The notes: a model not told the origin generated them from the letters alone. DNA of 7,929 nt from an uncultured Clostridia bacterium (GCA_947036475.1 CAMQRG010000091.1:1-7929), one strand, 5' to 3'; positions 1 through 7,041 are shown, counted from the stretch's first letter. Translations and numbers: made by a program.

Positions 1-1
1 G

Positions 2-2512
2 GCAATTGCGGTACTGATGATTGTGATGTTTTTTCTGGGTTATTCGGAGATTTATGAGCCCATCGGTACGATTGTGGCGGTGTTGATTGTGGCGTTTGTT
101 TCGGCAAAAACAGAGGTCGCAAGCGACACGAAATACCGAGAACTGAAAGACAGCACGAAAAAAGACCAGTGTAAGGCGTACCGTAACGGCGGAATTTCCG
201 TAATTGATGTGGACGATGTTGTTGTGGGTGATAAAGTTCTGCTACAGTCCGGCGATAAGATTCCGGCAGACGGTATCCTCGTTGACGGGGATTTACGGGT
301 GGATAACTCTGCATTGAACGGCGAAGCGGAAGAATGTAAAAAATTTGCTGCGGAGGCAGGTGTGCAGCTTGCGGAGGAAATCACAGGCGAAACCTTTGTG
401 GACAGACATTCCCTGTTCCGAGGCGCAGTGGTCTTTGACGGGGAAGGCGTATTGGACGTCAGCCGGGTTGGGCTGAAAACCATGATGGGCAAAATGGCGG
501 AGGAAATGCAGGAGGACGAGCCGGATTCTCCGCTGAAAGTGAAGCTGACAAAGCTGGCAGGGCAGATTTCAACATTCGGATATATTGGCGCAATCGTGAT
601 TGCGGTTTTGTATCTGGCATATTTCATTTTTTCCGCCGGCGGCTTTTCTGCGTATATTGCGCTTGGCGTAACGCCTATTATTCAGGATATTGTGCGTGCG
701 GTTTCGCTTGCAGTCGTAATCATCGTCTGTGCTGTGCCGGAAGGTCTGCCGCTGATGATTTCGCTTGTGCTGATGCAGAATACAAAAAAAATGCTGGACC
801 ATAACGTGCTTGTCAGAAAGGCGGAAGGTATTGAAACGGCAGGCTCTCTGAATATCCTGTTCAGCGATAAAACGGGGACGATTACGAAAGGCTCTCTGGA
901 AGTGGTCGAGTTTCTGACGGGTGATGGGAAAACCGTCAATGTTGCGGAATGCGGTAAGGTGAAAGATTTGCTGAATCTGGCAATCGGCAAAAACACGCAG
1001 TCCATGTTCGATTCTTCCCATAAAGTCATTGGCGGCAATGCGACGGATCAGGCCCTGATGAAATTCATCGGGGAAGAAACGTGGGCTTCCCTGCAGGCAG
1101 ACAAAGTACGTGAGATTACGGCTTCACAGGGCTTTAACTCTACGAATAAATTCAGCCAGGCGCGGATTGAAAGCATTGGCAAGACATTTTATAAGGGCGC
1201 GCCGGAACGCCTGCTTGCTTCTGCGGGACATTATCTGGACGCAGACGGGGAAATCCGCGAAATGAACCTTGCGGCTTTGAACGAAAGAATTGAGGAACTT
1301 GCGTCCCGCGCGATGCGTGTGCTTGCGTTCGGCTATTCCGAAAAAGCAATGACGGAAAGTGTTATCAATGACGATATTACCATAATTGGTCTTGCGGCAA
1401 TCCGCGATGATGTGCGTCCTGAGGCGCGGGAGGCAATCGCTGAGGTGCAGAATGCCGGAATACAAGTCGTCATGATTACGGGCGACAGGCTGGAAACGGC
1501 TGTTGCGATTGCGAAAGATGCGGGGCTTCTGCGCAATGACGCGGAAAAGGCAATTTCCTCGGCACAGCTGAACGAAATGTCCGATGAAGATGTTAAGGCG
1601 ATACTGCCGCAGATTCGCGTGATTGCGCGCGCACTGCCTACGGATAAATCCAGAATGGTGCGGCTCTGTCAGGAAATGAATTTAGTAGTCGGCATGACGG
1701 GCGACGGTGTGAATGATTCTCCCGCGCTGAAACGCGCCGATGTGGGCTTTGCCATGGGCAGCGGCACAGAGGCGGCAAGGGAAGCCGGAAAAATTGTTAT
1801 TCTGGACGATAACTTTAAGTCTATCAAGGACGCGATTTGGTATGGACGTACCATTTACCATAATATTTTGAAATTCTGCAAGTTTCAGCTTGTAATCAAC
1901 GTAGCGGCTGTTGTCGTCAGCGCAATTGCGCCATTCTTCGGCATTGAGGAGCCGCTGAAGGTAACACATCTGCTGTTTGTCAATTTGGTAATGGACGGTC
2001 TGGGTGCAATCATGCTGGGGAATGAACCGGCGCTTGAGCGGTATATGCAGGAGAAACCGAGACGCAGAGATGAAAACATCGTAAACAGGAAAATGATGAC
2101 ACAGATTATTATTATGGGAATCTGGCTGACAGTAATCAGCTTTGCATTCCTGAAACTGCCGTTCTTCGGCAGCCTTTTTGAAACAGACGCGCAATGGAAA
2201 ACGGCGTATTTTGTGCTGTTTATCCTCAGTGCACTCTGCAATGGCTTCAATGTCCGCGATGATGGCTTTGCCATATTCAAAGGACTTGACCAGAATACAG
2301 GCTTTATGAAGGTGTTCATTGCAATCATCGCGGTACAGGCGGTTATTGTAAACGTTGGGCTGCTGCCTGTGCCAGCCCTGCATTTTATCGGTGATATTTT
2401 CAGCTGTGTGCCGTTTGGCATAAAGGGCTGGATTGTCGCGGCTCTGCTTGCGCTGACGATGATTCCAGTGGATCTTCTACGCAAAAGCATTATGCGGACA
2501 AAGGAAAGCTGA
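2..2512 (+). CDS. PMCA-type Ca2+-transporting P-type ATPase, 5' truncated
   Basis: Membrane pump that exports Ca2+ from the cytosol using ATP through an aspartyl-phosphate intermediate. The frame is open to the window edge and begins inside membrane helix M1, so the ATG at 17 is internal and only the short N-terminal region is missing. Counting that Met as residue 1, the A-domain loop is NGEA (101-104, E103 kept), M4 carries PEGLP (241-245), the phosphorylation site is DKTGT (D284), the nucleotide domain has KGAPE (393-397), and the P domain has TGD (488-490) and TGDGVND (561-567). The M5 and M6 residues N628, N656 and D660 match the PMCA single calcium site, while the SERCA M5 glutamate position is A631. 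About ten membrane helices are visible, including the C-terminal M7-M10 block. The hinge DPxR motif reads DDVR (464-467). The HAD gene starts 8 nt after the stop, so the two are probably co-transcribed. Ca2+ specificity is inferred from family motifs. Confidence 0.95.
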   Translation, partial: AIAVLMIVMFFLGYSEIYEPIGTIVAVLIVAFVSAKTEVASDTKYRELKDSTKKDQCKAYRNGGISVIDVDDVVVGDKVLLQSGDKIPADGILVDGDLRVDNSALNGEAEECKKFAAEAGVQLAEEITGETFVDRHSLFRGAVVFDGEGVLDVSRVGLKTMMGKMAEEMQEDEPDSPLKVKLTKLAGQISTFGYIGAIVIAVLYLAYFIFSAGGFSAYIALGVTPIIQDIVRAVSLAVVIIVCAVPEGLPLMISLVLMQNTKKMLDHNVLVRKAEGIETAGSLNILFSDKTGTITKGSLEVVEFLTGDGKTVNVAECGKVKDLLNLAIGKNTQSMFDSSHKVIGGNATDQALMKFIGEETWASLQADKVREITASQGFNSTNKFSQARIESIGKTFYKGAPERLLASAGHYLDADGEIREMNLAALNERIEELASRAMRVLAFGYSEKAMTESVINDDITIIGLAAIRDDVRPEAREAIAEVQNAGIQVVMITGDRLETAVAIAKDAGLLRNDAEKAISSAQLNEMSDEDVKAILPQIRVIARALPTDKSRMVRLCQEMNLVVGMTGDGVNDSPALKRADVGFAMGSGTEAAREAGKIVILDDNFKSIKDAIWYGRTIYHNILKFCKFQLVINVAAVVVSAIAPFFGIEEPLKVTHLLFVNLVMDGLGAIMLGNEPALERYMQEKPRRRDENIVNRKMMTQIIIMGIWLTVISFAFLKLPFFGSLFETDAQWKTAYFVLFILSALCNGFNVRDDGFAIFKGLDQNTGFMKVFIAIIAVQAVIVNVGLLPVPALHFIGDIFSCVPFGIKGWIVAALLALTMIPVDLLRKSIMRTKES

Positions 2513-2520
2513 GAGAATTT

Positions 2521-3294
2521 ATGAAGCTGTTTTGTTCGGATTTAGATAACACGCTGATTTATTCCTATAAACGGGATATCGGCAAAGAGAAACGTTGTGT
2601 AGAAATTTATGAGGGCAGGGAAATTTCGTTTATGAGCGAATATTCTCTGGAGCTTTTACAGAAGGTGCGCCGTAAGACCTGCTTTGTGCCGCTGACAACG
2701 CGGACGGAAGAACAGTACCGGCGGATTTCGCTGGGTGAGCCGGAGTTTGCTCTGGTCTGCAACGGAGGCGTCCTGCTTTTGAACGGAGAACCGGAACGGG
2801 TCTGGTATCATGAATCTCTGCGGCTGGCGCAGGAGGCGGCAGGGGAACTTCTGCTTGCCGCGCGGATATTGGAACAGGACGCGGACGTGTCTTTTGAAGT
2901 GCGGAATATTCGTGATTTATTTCTGTTTACGAAAAGCAGGAATCCGGAGCGGAGTATAGCGGGGCTGGCGCGCGCTTTGGATTTGACACAGGTAGATATT
3001 TTGACGAATGGTGAAAAGCTGTACGTTCTGCCGAAACGTCTGCATAAAGGGACGGCACTGCGGCGGCTGAAAGAACGGTTTTATGGGGCGTTTGCCTTTG
3101 CAGCAGGGGACAGTCTGTTCGATGTGCCAATGCTGCGGGAGGCAGATGCCGCCTTTGCGCCGCAGACGCTGAAAAACGAGGCAGGGACAGCCCTTCCGGA
3201 ACATGTGCGGGGGATTCCACATGGAAAACTGTTTTCAGACGCGCTGCTTGAGAATATACTGGAAGAAATAAAGCGCGGGCAGCCCTGCGGATAG
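2521..3294 (+). CDS. HAD-superfamily phosphatase (Cof/IIB-like)
   Basis: Predicted soluble Mg2+-dependent phosphohydrolase of 257 residues; the substrate is unknown. The four HAD motifs are present: motif I SDLDNT with nucleophile D7 and acid/base D9, motif II around LTTRT (T59), motif III lysine K176 in LHKGTAL, and motif IV GDSLFDVPML (196-205; D197 and D201). The region between motifs II and III, with CNGG at 80-83 and a mixed alpha/beta stretch to about residue 170, looks like a C2 cap. This places it with the Cof, sucrose-phosphate and mannosyl-phosphoglycerate phosphatases. The start lies 8 nt after the ATPase stop with only a weak Shine-Dalgarno (purines in the ATPase's last codons and at 2513-2515), suggesting translational coupling. 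HAD phosphatases of similar layout occur in Ter-type stress islands, so a role in a nucleotide-like or metal-response pathway is possible but unproven. No signal peptide or membrane segment is seen. Confidence 0.9.
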   Translation: MKLFCSDLDNTLIYSYKRDIGKEKRCVEIYEGREISFMSEYSLELLQKVRRKTCFVPLTTRTEEQYRRISLGEPEFALVCNGGVLLLNGEPERVWYHESLRLAQEAAGELLLAARILEQDADVSFEVRNIRDLFLFTKSRNPERSIAGLARALDLTQVDILTNGEKLYVLPKRLHKGTALRRLKERFYGAFAFAAGDSLFDVPMLREADAAFAPQTLKNEAGTALPEHVRGIPHGKLFSDALLENILEEIKRGQPCG

Positions 3295-3304
3295 GACTGC
3301 CTCT

Positions 3305-3312
3305 GGGGAGGG
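3305..3312 (+). promoter_or_regulatory. Ribosome binding site of the 68-aa membrane protein
   Basis: GGGGAGGG lies only 2-3 nt before the ATG at 3315, closer than usual. An alternative ATG at 3330 has AAGG at 3321-3324 with a 5-nt gap, so the protein could begin five residues later. The first start is preferred because the purine tract is stronger. Confidence 0.5.
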
Positions 3313-3314
3313 CT

Positions 3315-3521
3315 ATGGAAAAGGTCATCATGTTCTGCCTGCTTTGCTGGAGCGGCGGGAGCATTTTGCTGCTTGCTGCTCTGCTGGACTGGCGGCTTTC
3401 CCATATCCGGTATATTGTGGATTTTAAGCATGGGAAGCTCGTCAGCCGCCTGCTGGTTGGCGGGTTCGGGCTGTGCGCAATCGGTATTGGGACGCTGCTT
3501 GGACTTGCAATGAACGCATAA
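3315..3521 (+). CDS. Small hypothetical two-helix membrane protein (68 aa)
   Basis: I do not recognise this protein with confidence. It has a hydrophobic helix at about residues 4-24, a short polar, basic connector at about 25-45 (DWRLSHIRY, then FKHGKLVSR), and a second hydrophobic, glycine-rich helix at about 46-65. A hairpin in the membrane is therefore likely. Its size and layout (Gly pair in helix 1, Trp after it, Arg/Gly-rich connector, Gly-rich helix 2) resemble small Imm17-like two-helix proteins, but this is only a visual likeness. The gene lies 20 nt after the HAD stop on the same strand, has a purine-rich Shine-Dalgarno, and ends 3 nt before the terminator stem, which supports it as the real last gene of the pump operon. 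It could act as a small modulator of the Ca2+ ATPase, as phospholamban-like peptides do in animals, but that is speculation from position alone. Confidence 0.62.
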   Translation: MEKVIMFCLLCWSGGSILLLAALLDWRLSHIRYIVDFKHGKLVSRLLVGGFGLCAIGIGTLLGLAMNA

Positions 3522-3524
3522 GGG

Positions 3525-3578
3525 ACTGTCTGCAAAGTGAGATGCTATTTTATCTGGCTTTGTGGACAGTTTTCTTTT
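3525..3578 (+). terminator. Intrinsic terminator of the ATPase-HAD-small membrane protein operon
   Basis: The arm 3525-3537 (ACTGTCTGCAAAG) pairs along its full 13 positions with 3558-3570 (CTTTGTGGACAGT), including two G-T wobbles. An inner AGAT/ATCT stem (3540-3543 with 3552-3555) leaves an 8-nt loop. The run TTTCTTTT follows directly at 3571-3578. It begins 3 nt after the stop codon of the small membrane protein. Confidence 0.88.
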
Positions 3579-3619
3579 ATGCGGCTGGCATTTTGGTATA
3601 TGAAAACGGAATCCAAACA

Positions 3620-3649
3620 TTGACAAAACACCTCATAATCGCTTAAAAT
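3620..3649 (+). promoter_or_regulatory. Sigma-A-type promoter for the hybrid histidine kinase
   Basis: A perfect TTGACA at 3620-3625 is followed after 18 nt by TAAAAT at 3644-3649, five of six matches to the -10 consensus. It sits just downstream of the operon terminator and points toward the kinase gene. Transcription would begin near 3656, giving a leader of about 155 nt. Confidence 0.7.
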
Positions 3650-3655
3650 AAAATC

Positions 3656-3810
3656 ATTAGTGCTTGTGGAATGTCTTCCCCGGCGGGACAGAGAAAACGT
3701 GGCTGGAATGTATTGTCCGTTTTCACAGATAGAGGGAAGAAGGGAGAAAATTCCCGCAGATCGAGAAACGATGCGACATAATCTTTGCAGAACGCACGGA
3801 GGGAACTGTT
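3656..3810 (+). promoter_or_regulatory. Long 5' leader of the kinase mRNA with repeat and alternative hairpins
   Basis: No convincing gene lies here. The stretch holds a direct repeat, TGGAATGT at 3667-3674 and 3704-3711, which extends imperfectly to 15 nt (12 of 15 identical). GAAAACG at 3693-3699 can pair with CGTTTTC at 3718-3724, while GGACA at 3686-3690 can pair with TGTCC at 3714-3718; the two stems share base 3718 and exclude each other. A small GGGA/TCCC hairpin lies near 3741-3754. I cannot match the leader to a known riboswitch class. Confidence 0.4.
3798..3803 (+). promoter_or_regulatory. Ribosome binding site fixing the kinase start
   Basis: GGAGGG ends 7 nt before the ATG at 3811. 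The next in-frame candidate, the ATG at 3889 encoding M27, has no Shine-Dalgarno, so the upstream start is preferred. The extra N-terminal residues also supply the first beta strand and helix of a receiver-like fold. Confidence 0.8.
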
Positions 3811-6800
3811 ATGTACCACTGTCATTTACAATTTTATTTCGTTGGTCGCCATTGCAAAGTTTTTGAAATCATAAAAGAAATGCTGCCGATGAAAAATTTT
3901 ACGCATACCTTCACAGAAAGCGAACAGCCGTCTTCGGAGTTTGCCGCAAAGGCTGATGTGATTTTTGTGTGCTTTGAAGGGAAGGATATCCAGAAAACAA
4001 TGAGTACGCTGACAAAGGTCAGGCGGGAAAATACAGAACTGATTTTGCTGGCGGATAAGGAACAGACAGCCGCTTTGACGGAGTTTTTGGATAGTGTCAG
4101 GGATATTTGGACAATGCCGCTTTCGGAAGAAGAAGTGCGATTCCGTTTTTTGCGCTGGCAGGAGGGGTGCAAGCGGGAAAAGGACGCGTGGCAGACAAGC
4201 CATTATCTGGAGGCGACCATAAACAGCGTGCCGAATCTTATCTGGTTTAAGGATAAGGACGGAATACATGAAAAAGTGAATGACAGTTTCTGTAAAACGG
4301 TTCATAAAACGAAGCGGCAGGTAGAAGGACGCGGGCATGCATATATTTGGGATGTGGAACATGATGACCCTGCGTGCATTGAGTCCGAGCGGGAGGTCAT
4401 GCACAAGATGGAAACCTGCATTGCAGAAGAATTTGTGCAGACAAGAGAGGGCACAATGCTTTTGACGACCTATAAATCCCCTTTGTACGATTTGGACGGG
4501 AGTGTTATGGGTACAGTTGGTGTAGGCATTGATATTACACGCGAACGTGCCTATGAGGAGGAAATCATACAGCAGAACCGCACGCTGGAAACGCTTTTTA
4601 CTACAATGGACTGCGGTGTAATGTGCCATTCAGTGGACGGTTCACGTGTGCTCAGCATCAACCGCGCTGCGCTCAGCATTTTGGGCTATAATTCGGTTGA
4701 GGAAATGATTTCGGCAGGCTTCAATATGATTGCGCCTTCTGTGCTGGATGAGGACAGGATGAAACTGCGGGAATGCATTGAAACGCTTGAAACGGTAGGG
4801 GATAACGTGAGTGTTTCTTACCGTGTGAAGCATAAGGACGGGTCTGTTCTGTATGTTATGGGGAACGTAAAGCTGATGGAGGAAAACGGCGAGATGTTTT
4901 ATCAGCGGTTCCTGTTGGACTGCACAGCACAGAAGATGAAAGAACAGCAGGAACGTTCGGAGATCGAACAGCGCCAGATGGAGCTGATACATGCGCTGGG
5001 AACGGACTATAATCTGATTTGTCATTTTGATCTGGATACAGGGATTGGCACGCCGCTGCGGAACCCTGATGCGCTCGATGGGGCGTTTGAGGACGCTTTC
5101 AAAGGAGAATTGCTTTACGAGGAGTGTATGGAGGATTACATACAGCGGCTTGTTTATGTGGACGACAGAGAGGCTTTAGCGGAGGCGTGTGCGCCGGAGC
5201 GTCTGGTGATAGAGTTAACGAACAAAAATACATACTATACCAATTACCGCGCGTTTATTGATGGGGAAATCCGCTATTACCAGATTAAAATAGTGCGCGC
5301 CGGGGTATGGGACAGCCGCCGGGGCATTGTACTGGGTTTCCGCAATGTAGACGGAGAAACACGTCGGGAAATGGAAAAGACCGCACTGCTTGAGGACGCG
5401 CTTTTCCAGGCAAACCGCGCAAACAAGGCAAAGAGTGTGTTCCTTTCCAATATGTCGCATGATATCCGTACGCCGATGAACGCGATTGTCGGTTTTACAA
5501 CGCTGGCTATCACGCATATAGACAGAAAAGATCAGGTGTTGGAATACCTGAAAAAGATATTGACTTCCGGCAACCATCTGGTCAGTCTGATTAACGATGT
5601 GCTGGATATGAGCCGCATTGAGAGCGGCAGGATGCATCTGGAAGAATCGCTGTGCAGTCTGCCGGATATCCTGCATGGCCTGCGGAGCATTGTGCAGGCG
5701 GATATTCATACGAAGCAGCTGGATTTGTATATTGACGCGGTTGACGTACTGGATGAAGAAATCTACTGTGATAAACTGCGGCTGAATCAGGTGCTTTTGA
5801 ACCTGCTTGGCAACTCTATCAAATATACAGGCGCGGGCGGCATTGTCAGCATGCGCATTACGCAGAAATCCGGCGCGCCGCAGGGCTATGCAAATTATGA
5901 ATTCCGTATCAAGGATACGGGCATCGGCATGAGCGAGCAATTCGTGACACATATCTTTGAGCCGTTTGAGAGGGAAAGGAATTCGACTATCAGCGGCATT
6001 CAGGGAACGGGGCTGGGCATGGCAATCACGAAAAATATCGTTGATATGATGCATGGCTCGATTGAGGTAAAAAGTGAGCAGGGCGTAGGTACGGAATTTA
6101 TTGTCAACCTGACTCTGCGCCTGAGTGCGGAACCGAAGGCGGTACAGGAAATTCCCAGACTGAAAGGCTGCCGAGCTTTGGTTGTGGACGATGATTTCAA
6201 TACCTGTGACAGTGTAAGCTATATGCTTCAGCAGCTTGGTCTGCGGGCAGAATGGACGCTTTCTGGAAGAGAGGCTGTACTGCGTACCCGTCAGGCGGTA
6301 ATGCGTGATGATACATACAGTGTATACCTGATTGACTGGCTGATGCCGGATATGAATGGGATAGAGGTTGCGCGGCGCATCCGGAAGGAAATGGGAGATG
6401 ATGTGCCGATTATCGTACTGACAGCGTATGACTGGTCGGATATTGAGGAGGAGGCGCGGGAGGCTGGCGTAACGGCGTTTTGCAGTAAACCGCTGTTCTT
6501 TTCAGAACTGCGCAGCTGCCTGTATTCTGTTGTGGACCCGGAGATTGCCGGCGTCAGGGAAGAAACGGAAATGCTTACTTCTATCCATACAGGACGTATT
6601 CTGCTGGCGGAGGATAATGCGCTGAATCAGGAGATTGCGGCGGCGATTCTTGGAGAAGCGGGATTCAGCATAGATATTGCGGAGAATGGAAAAATTGCCG
6701 TTGAAATGCTGAAACGCTCCGAACCTGGATATTACCAGTTAGTTCTGATGGATGTGCAGATGCCGGAGATGGATGGGTATGAAGCAACGAGAAATATCCG

Positions 6801-6966
6801 GGCGTTGGAAAATGTGGAACTGGCTTCTATTCCGATTCTGGCAATGACGGCGAATGCCTTTGAGGAAGACAGGCAGGAGGCTCTGCGCTGCGGCATGAAC
6901 GGGCATATTGCGAAGCCTATCAATATCGAAAAACTGTTGGAAACACTGAATGCGATATTGCGCTGA
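3811..6966 (+). CDS. Cytosolic PAS-containing hybrid histidine kinase with two C-terminal receivers
   Basis: A 1051-residue sensor kinase with no membrane segment, so it should sense an internal signal. Residues about 5-118 look like a receiver fold without its active site: the phospho-Asp position in ADVIFVCF is C54, and the conserved Lys before Pro is M102. PAS 1 spans about 130-247 (LIWFKDKDG at 143-151), PAS 2 about 256-376, and a third PAS-like region about 391-522. HisKA carries the phospho-acceptor H550 in MSHDIRTP. HATPase_c has the N box (N664, N668), G1 DTGIGM (702-707), F box FEPF (716-719) and G2 GTGLGM (732-737). Receiver 1 has D793/D794, D842, T871 and K893; receiver 2 has E934/D935, D981, T1013 and K1035, so both look functional. 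There is no HPt or DNA-binding domain and no partner regulator beside it, so the output must act elsewhere. It has its own promoter and terminator. The ligand is unknown. Confidence 0.95.
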   Translation: MYHCHLQFYFVGRHCKVFEIIKEMLPMKNFTHTFTESEQPSSEFAAKADVIFVCFEGKDIQKTMSTLTKVRRENTELILLADKEQTAALTEFLDSVRDIWTMPLSEEEVRFRFLRWQEGCKREKDAWQTSHYLEATINSVPNLIWFKDKDGIHEKVNDSFCKTVHKTKRQVEGRGHAYIWDVEHDDPACIESEREVMHKMETCIAEEFVQTREGTMLLTTYKSPLYDLDGSVMGTVGVGIDITRERAYEEEIIQQNRTLETLFTTMDCGVMCHSVDGSRVLSINRAALSILGYNSVEEMISAGFNMIAPSVLDEDRMKLRECIETLETVGDNVSVSYRVKHKDGSVLYVMGNVKLMEENGEMFYQRFLLDCTAQKMKEQQERSEIEQRQMELIHALGTDYNLICHFDLDTGIGTPLRNPDALDGAFEDAFKGELLYEECMEDYIQRLVYVDDREALAEACAPERLVIELTNKNTYYTNYRAFIDGEIRYYQIKIVRAGVWDSRRGIVLGFRNVDGETRREMEKTALLEDALFQANRANKAKSVFLSNMSHDIRTPMNAIVGFTTLAITHIDRKDQVLEYLKKILTSGNHLVSLINDVLDMSRIESGRMHLEESLCSLPDILHGLRSIVQADIHTKQLDLYIDAVDVLDEEIYCDKLRLNQVLLNLLGNSIKYTGAGGIVSMRITQKSGAPQGYANYEFRIKDTGIGMSEQFVTHIFEPFERERNSTISGIQGTGLGMAITKNIVDMMHGSIEVKSEQGVGTEFIVNLTLRLSAEPKAVQEIPRLKGCRALVVDDDFNTCDSVSYMLQQLGLRAEWTLSGREAVLRTRQAVMRDDTYSVYLIDWLMPDMNGIEVARRIRKEMGDDVPIIVLTAYDWSDIEEEAREAGVTAFCSKPLFFSELRSCLYSVVDPEIAGVREETEMLTSIHTGRILLAEDNALNQEIAAAILGEAGFSIDIAENGKIAVEMLKRSEPGYYQLVLMDVQMPEMDGYEATRNIRALENVELASIPILAMTANAFEEDRQEALRCGMNGHIAKPINIEKLLETLNAILR

Positions 6967-7001
6967 ATGAAATAAATTAGAATGGCATGTTGCCGTTCCG
7001 G

Positions 7002-7041
7002 AAAGCGGCATTGCTCCATAAGCGCTGCCGTTTTCTGTTTT
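7002..7041 (+). terminator. Intrinsic terminator after the hybrid kinase
   Basis: AAAGCGGCA at 7002-7010 pairs with TGCCGTTTT at 7026-7034 (one G-T wobble). After a single T-C mismatch, TGCT (7012-7015) pairs with AGCG (7021-7024) around a 5-nt loop. The right arm runs into T-rich sequence ending at 7041. It lies 35 nt after the kinase stop. Confidence 0.7.

Noticed and set aside
1682..2383. Minus-strand open frame of 233 codons inside the ATPase gene
   Set aside because: It is opposite the P domain and M5-M9 of the pump, with no recognisable protein features.
3777..3782. CATAAT as a second -10 box close to the kinase start
   Set aside because: No acceptable -35 element lies 16-18 nt upstream, and the TTGACA/TAAAAT pair at 3620-3649 is much stronger.
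3656..3810. Known riboswitch (cyclic di-GMP, THF or ZTP type) in the kinase leader
   Set aside because: I could not find the conserved core sequences of these classes; only generic hairpins and a direct repeat are visible.
3660..3866. Short + strand frame starting with GTG in the kinase leader
   Set aside because: There is no Shine-Dalgarno, the product has no family likeness, and it overlaps the well-supported kinase start in another frame. A role as a leader peptide cannot be excluded, but nothing supports it.
3889..3891. Downstream ATG (M27) as the kinase start
   Set aside because: It has no ribosome binding site and would remove the first strand and helix of the receiver-like domain.
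5215..6054. Minus-strand open frame of 279 codons inside the kinase gene
   Set aside because: It lies opposite the kinase core, whose H, N, G1, F and G2 boxes are intact. The antisense product is His/Gln/Arg-rich without motifs, as expected of a shadow frame.
6978..6983. TAGAAT as a -10 box for the deacylase gene
   Set aside because: The nearest -35-like TTGCGC (6958-6963) leaves only 14 nt of spacing, and the properly spaced hexamer is poor. It remains a weak possibility that would place the terminator hairpin in the deacylase leader.
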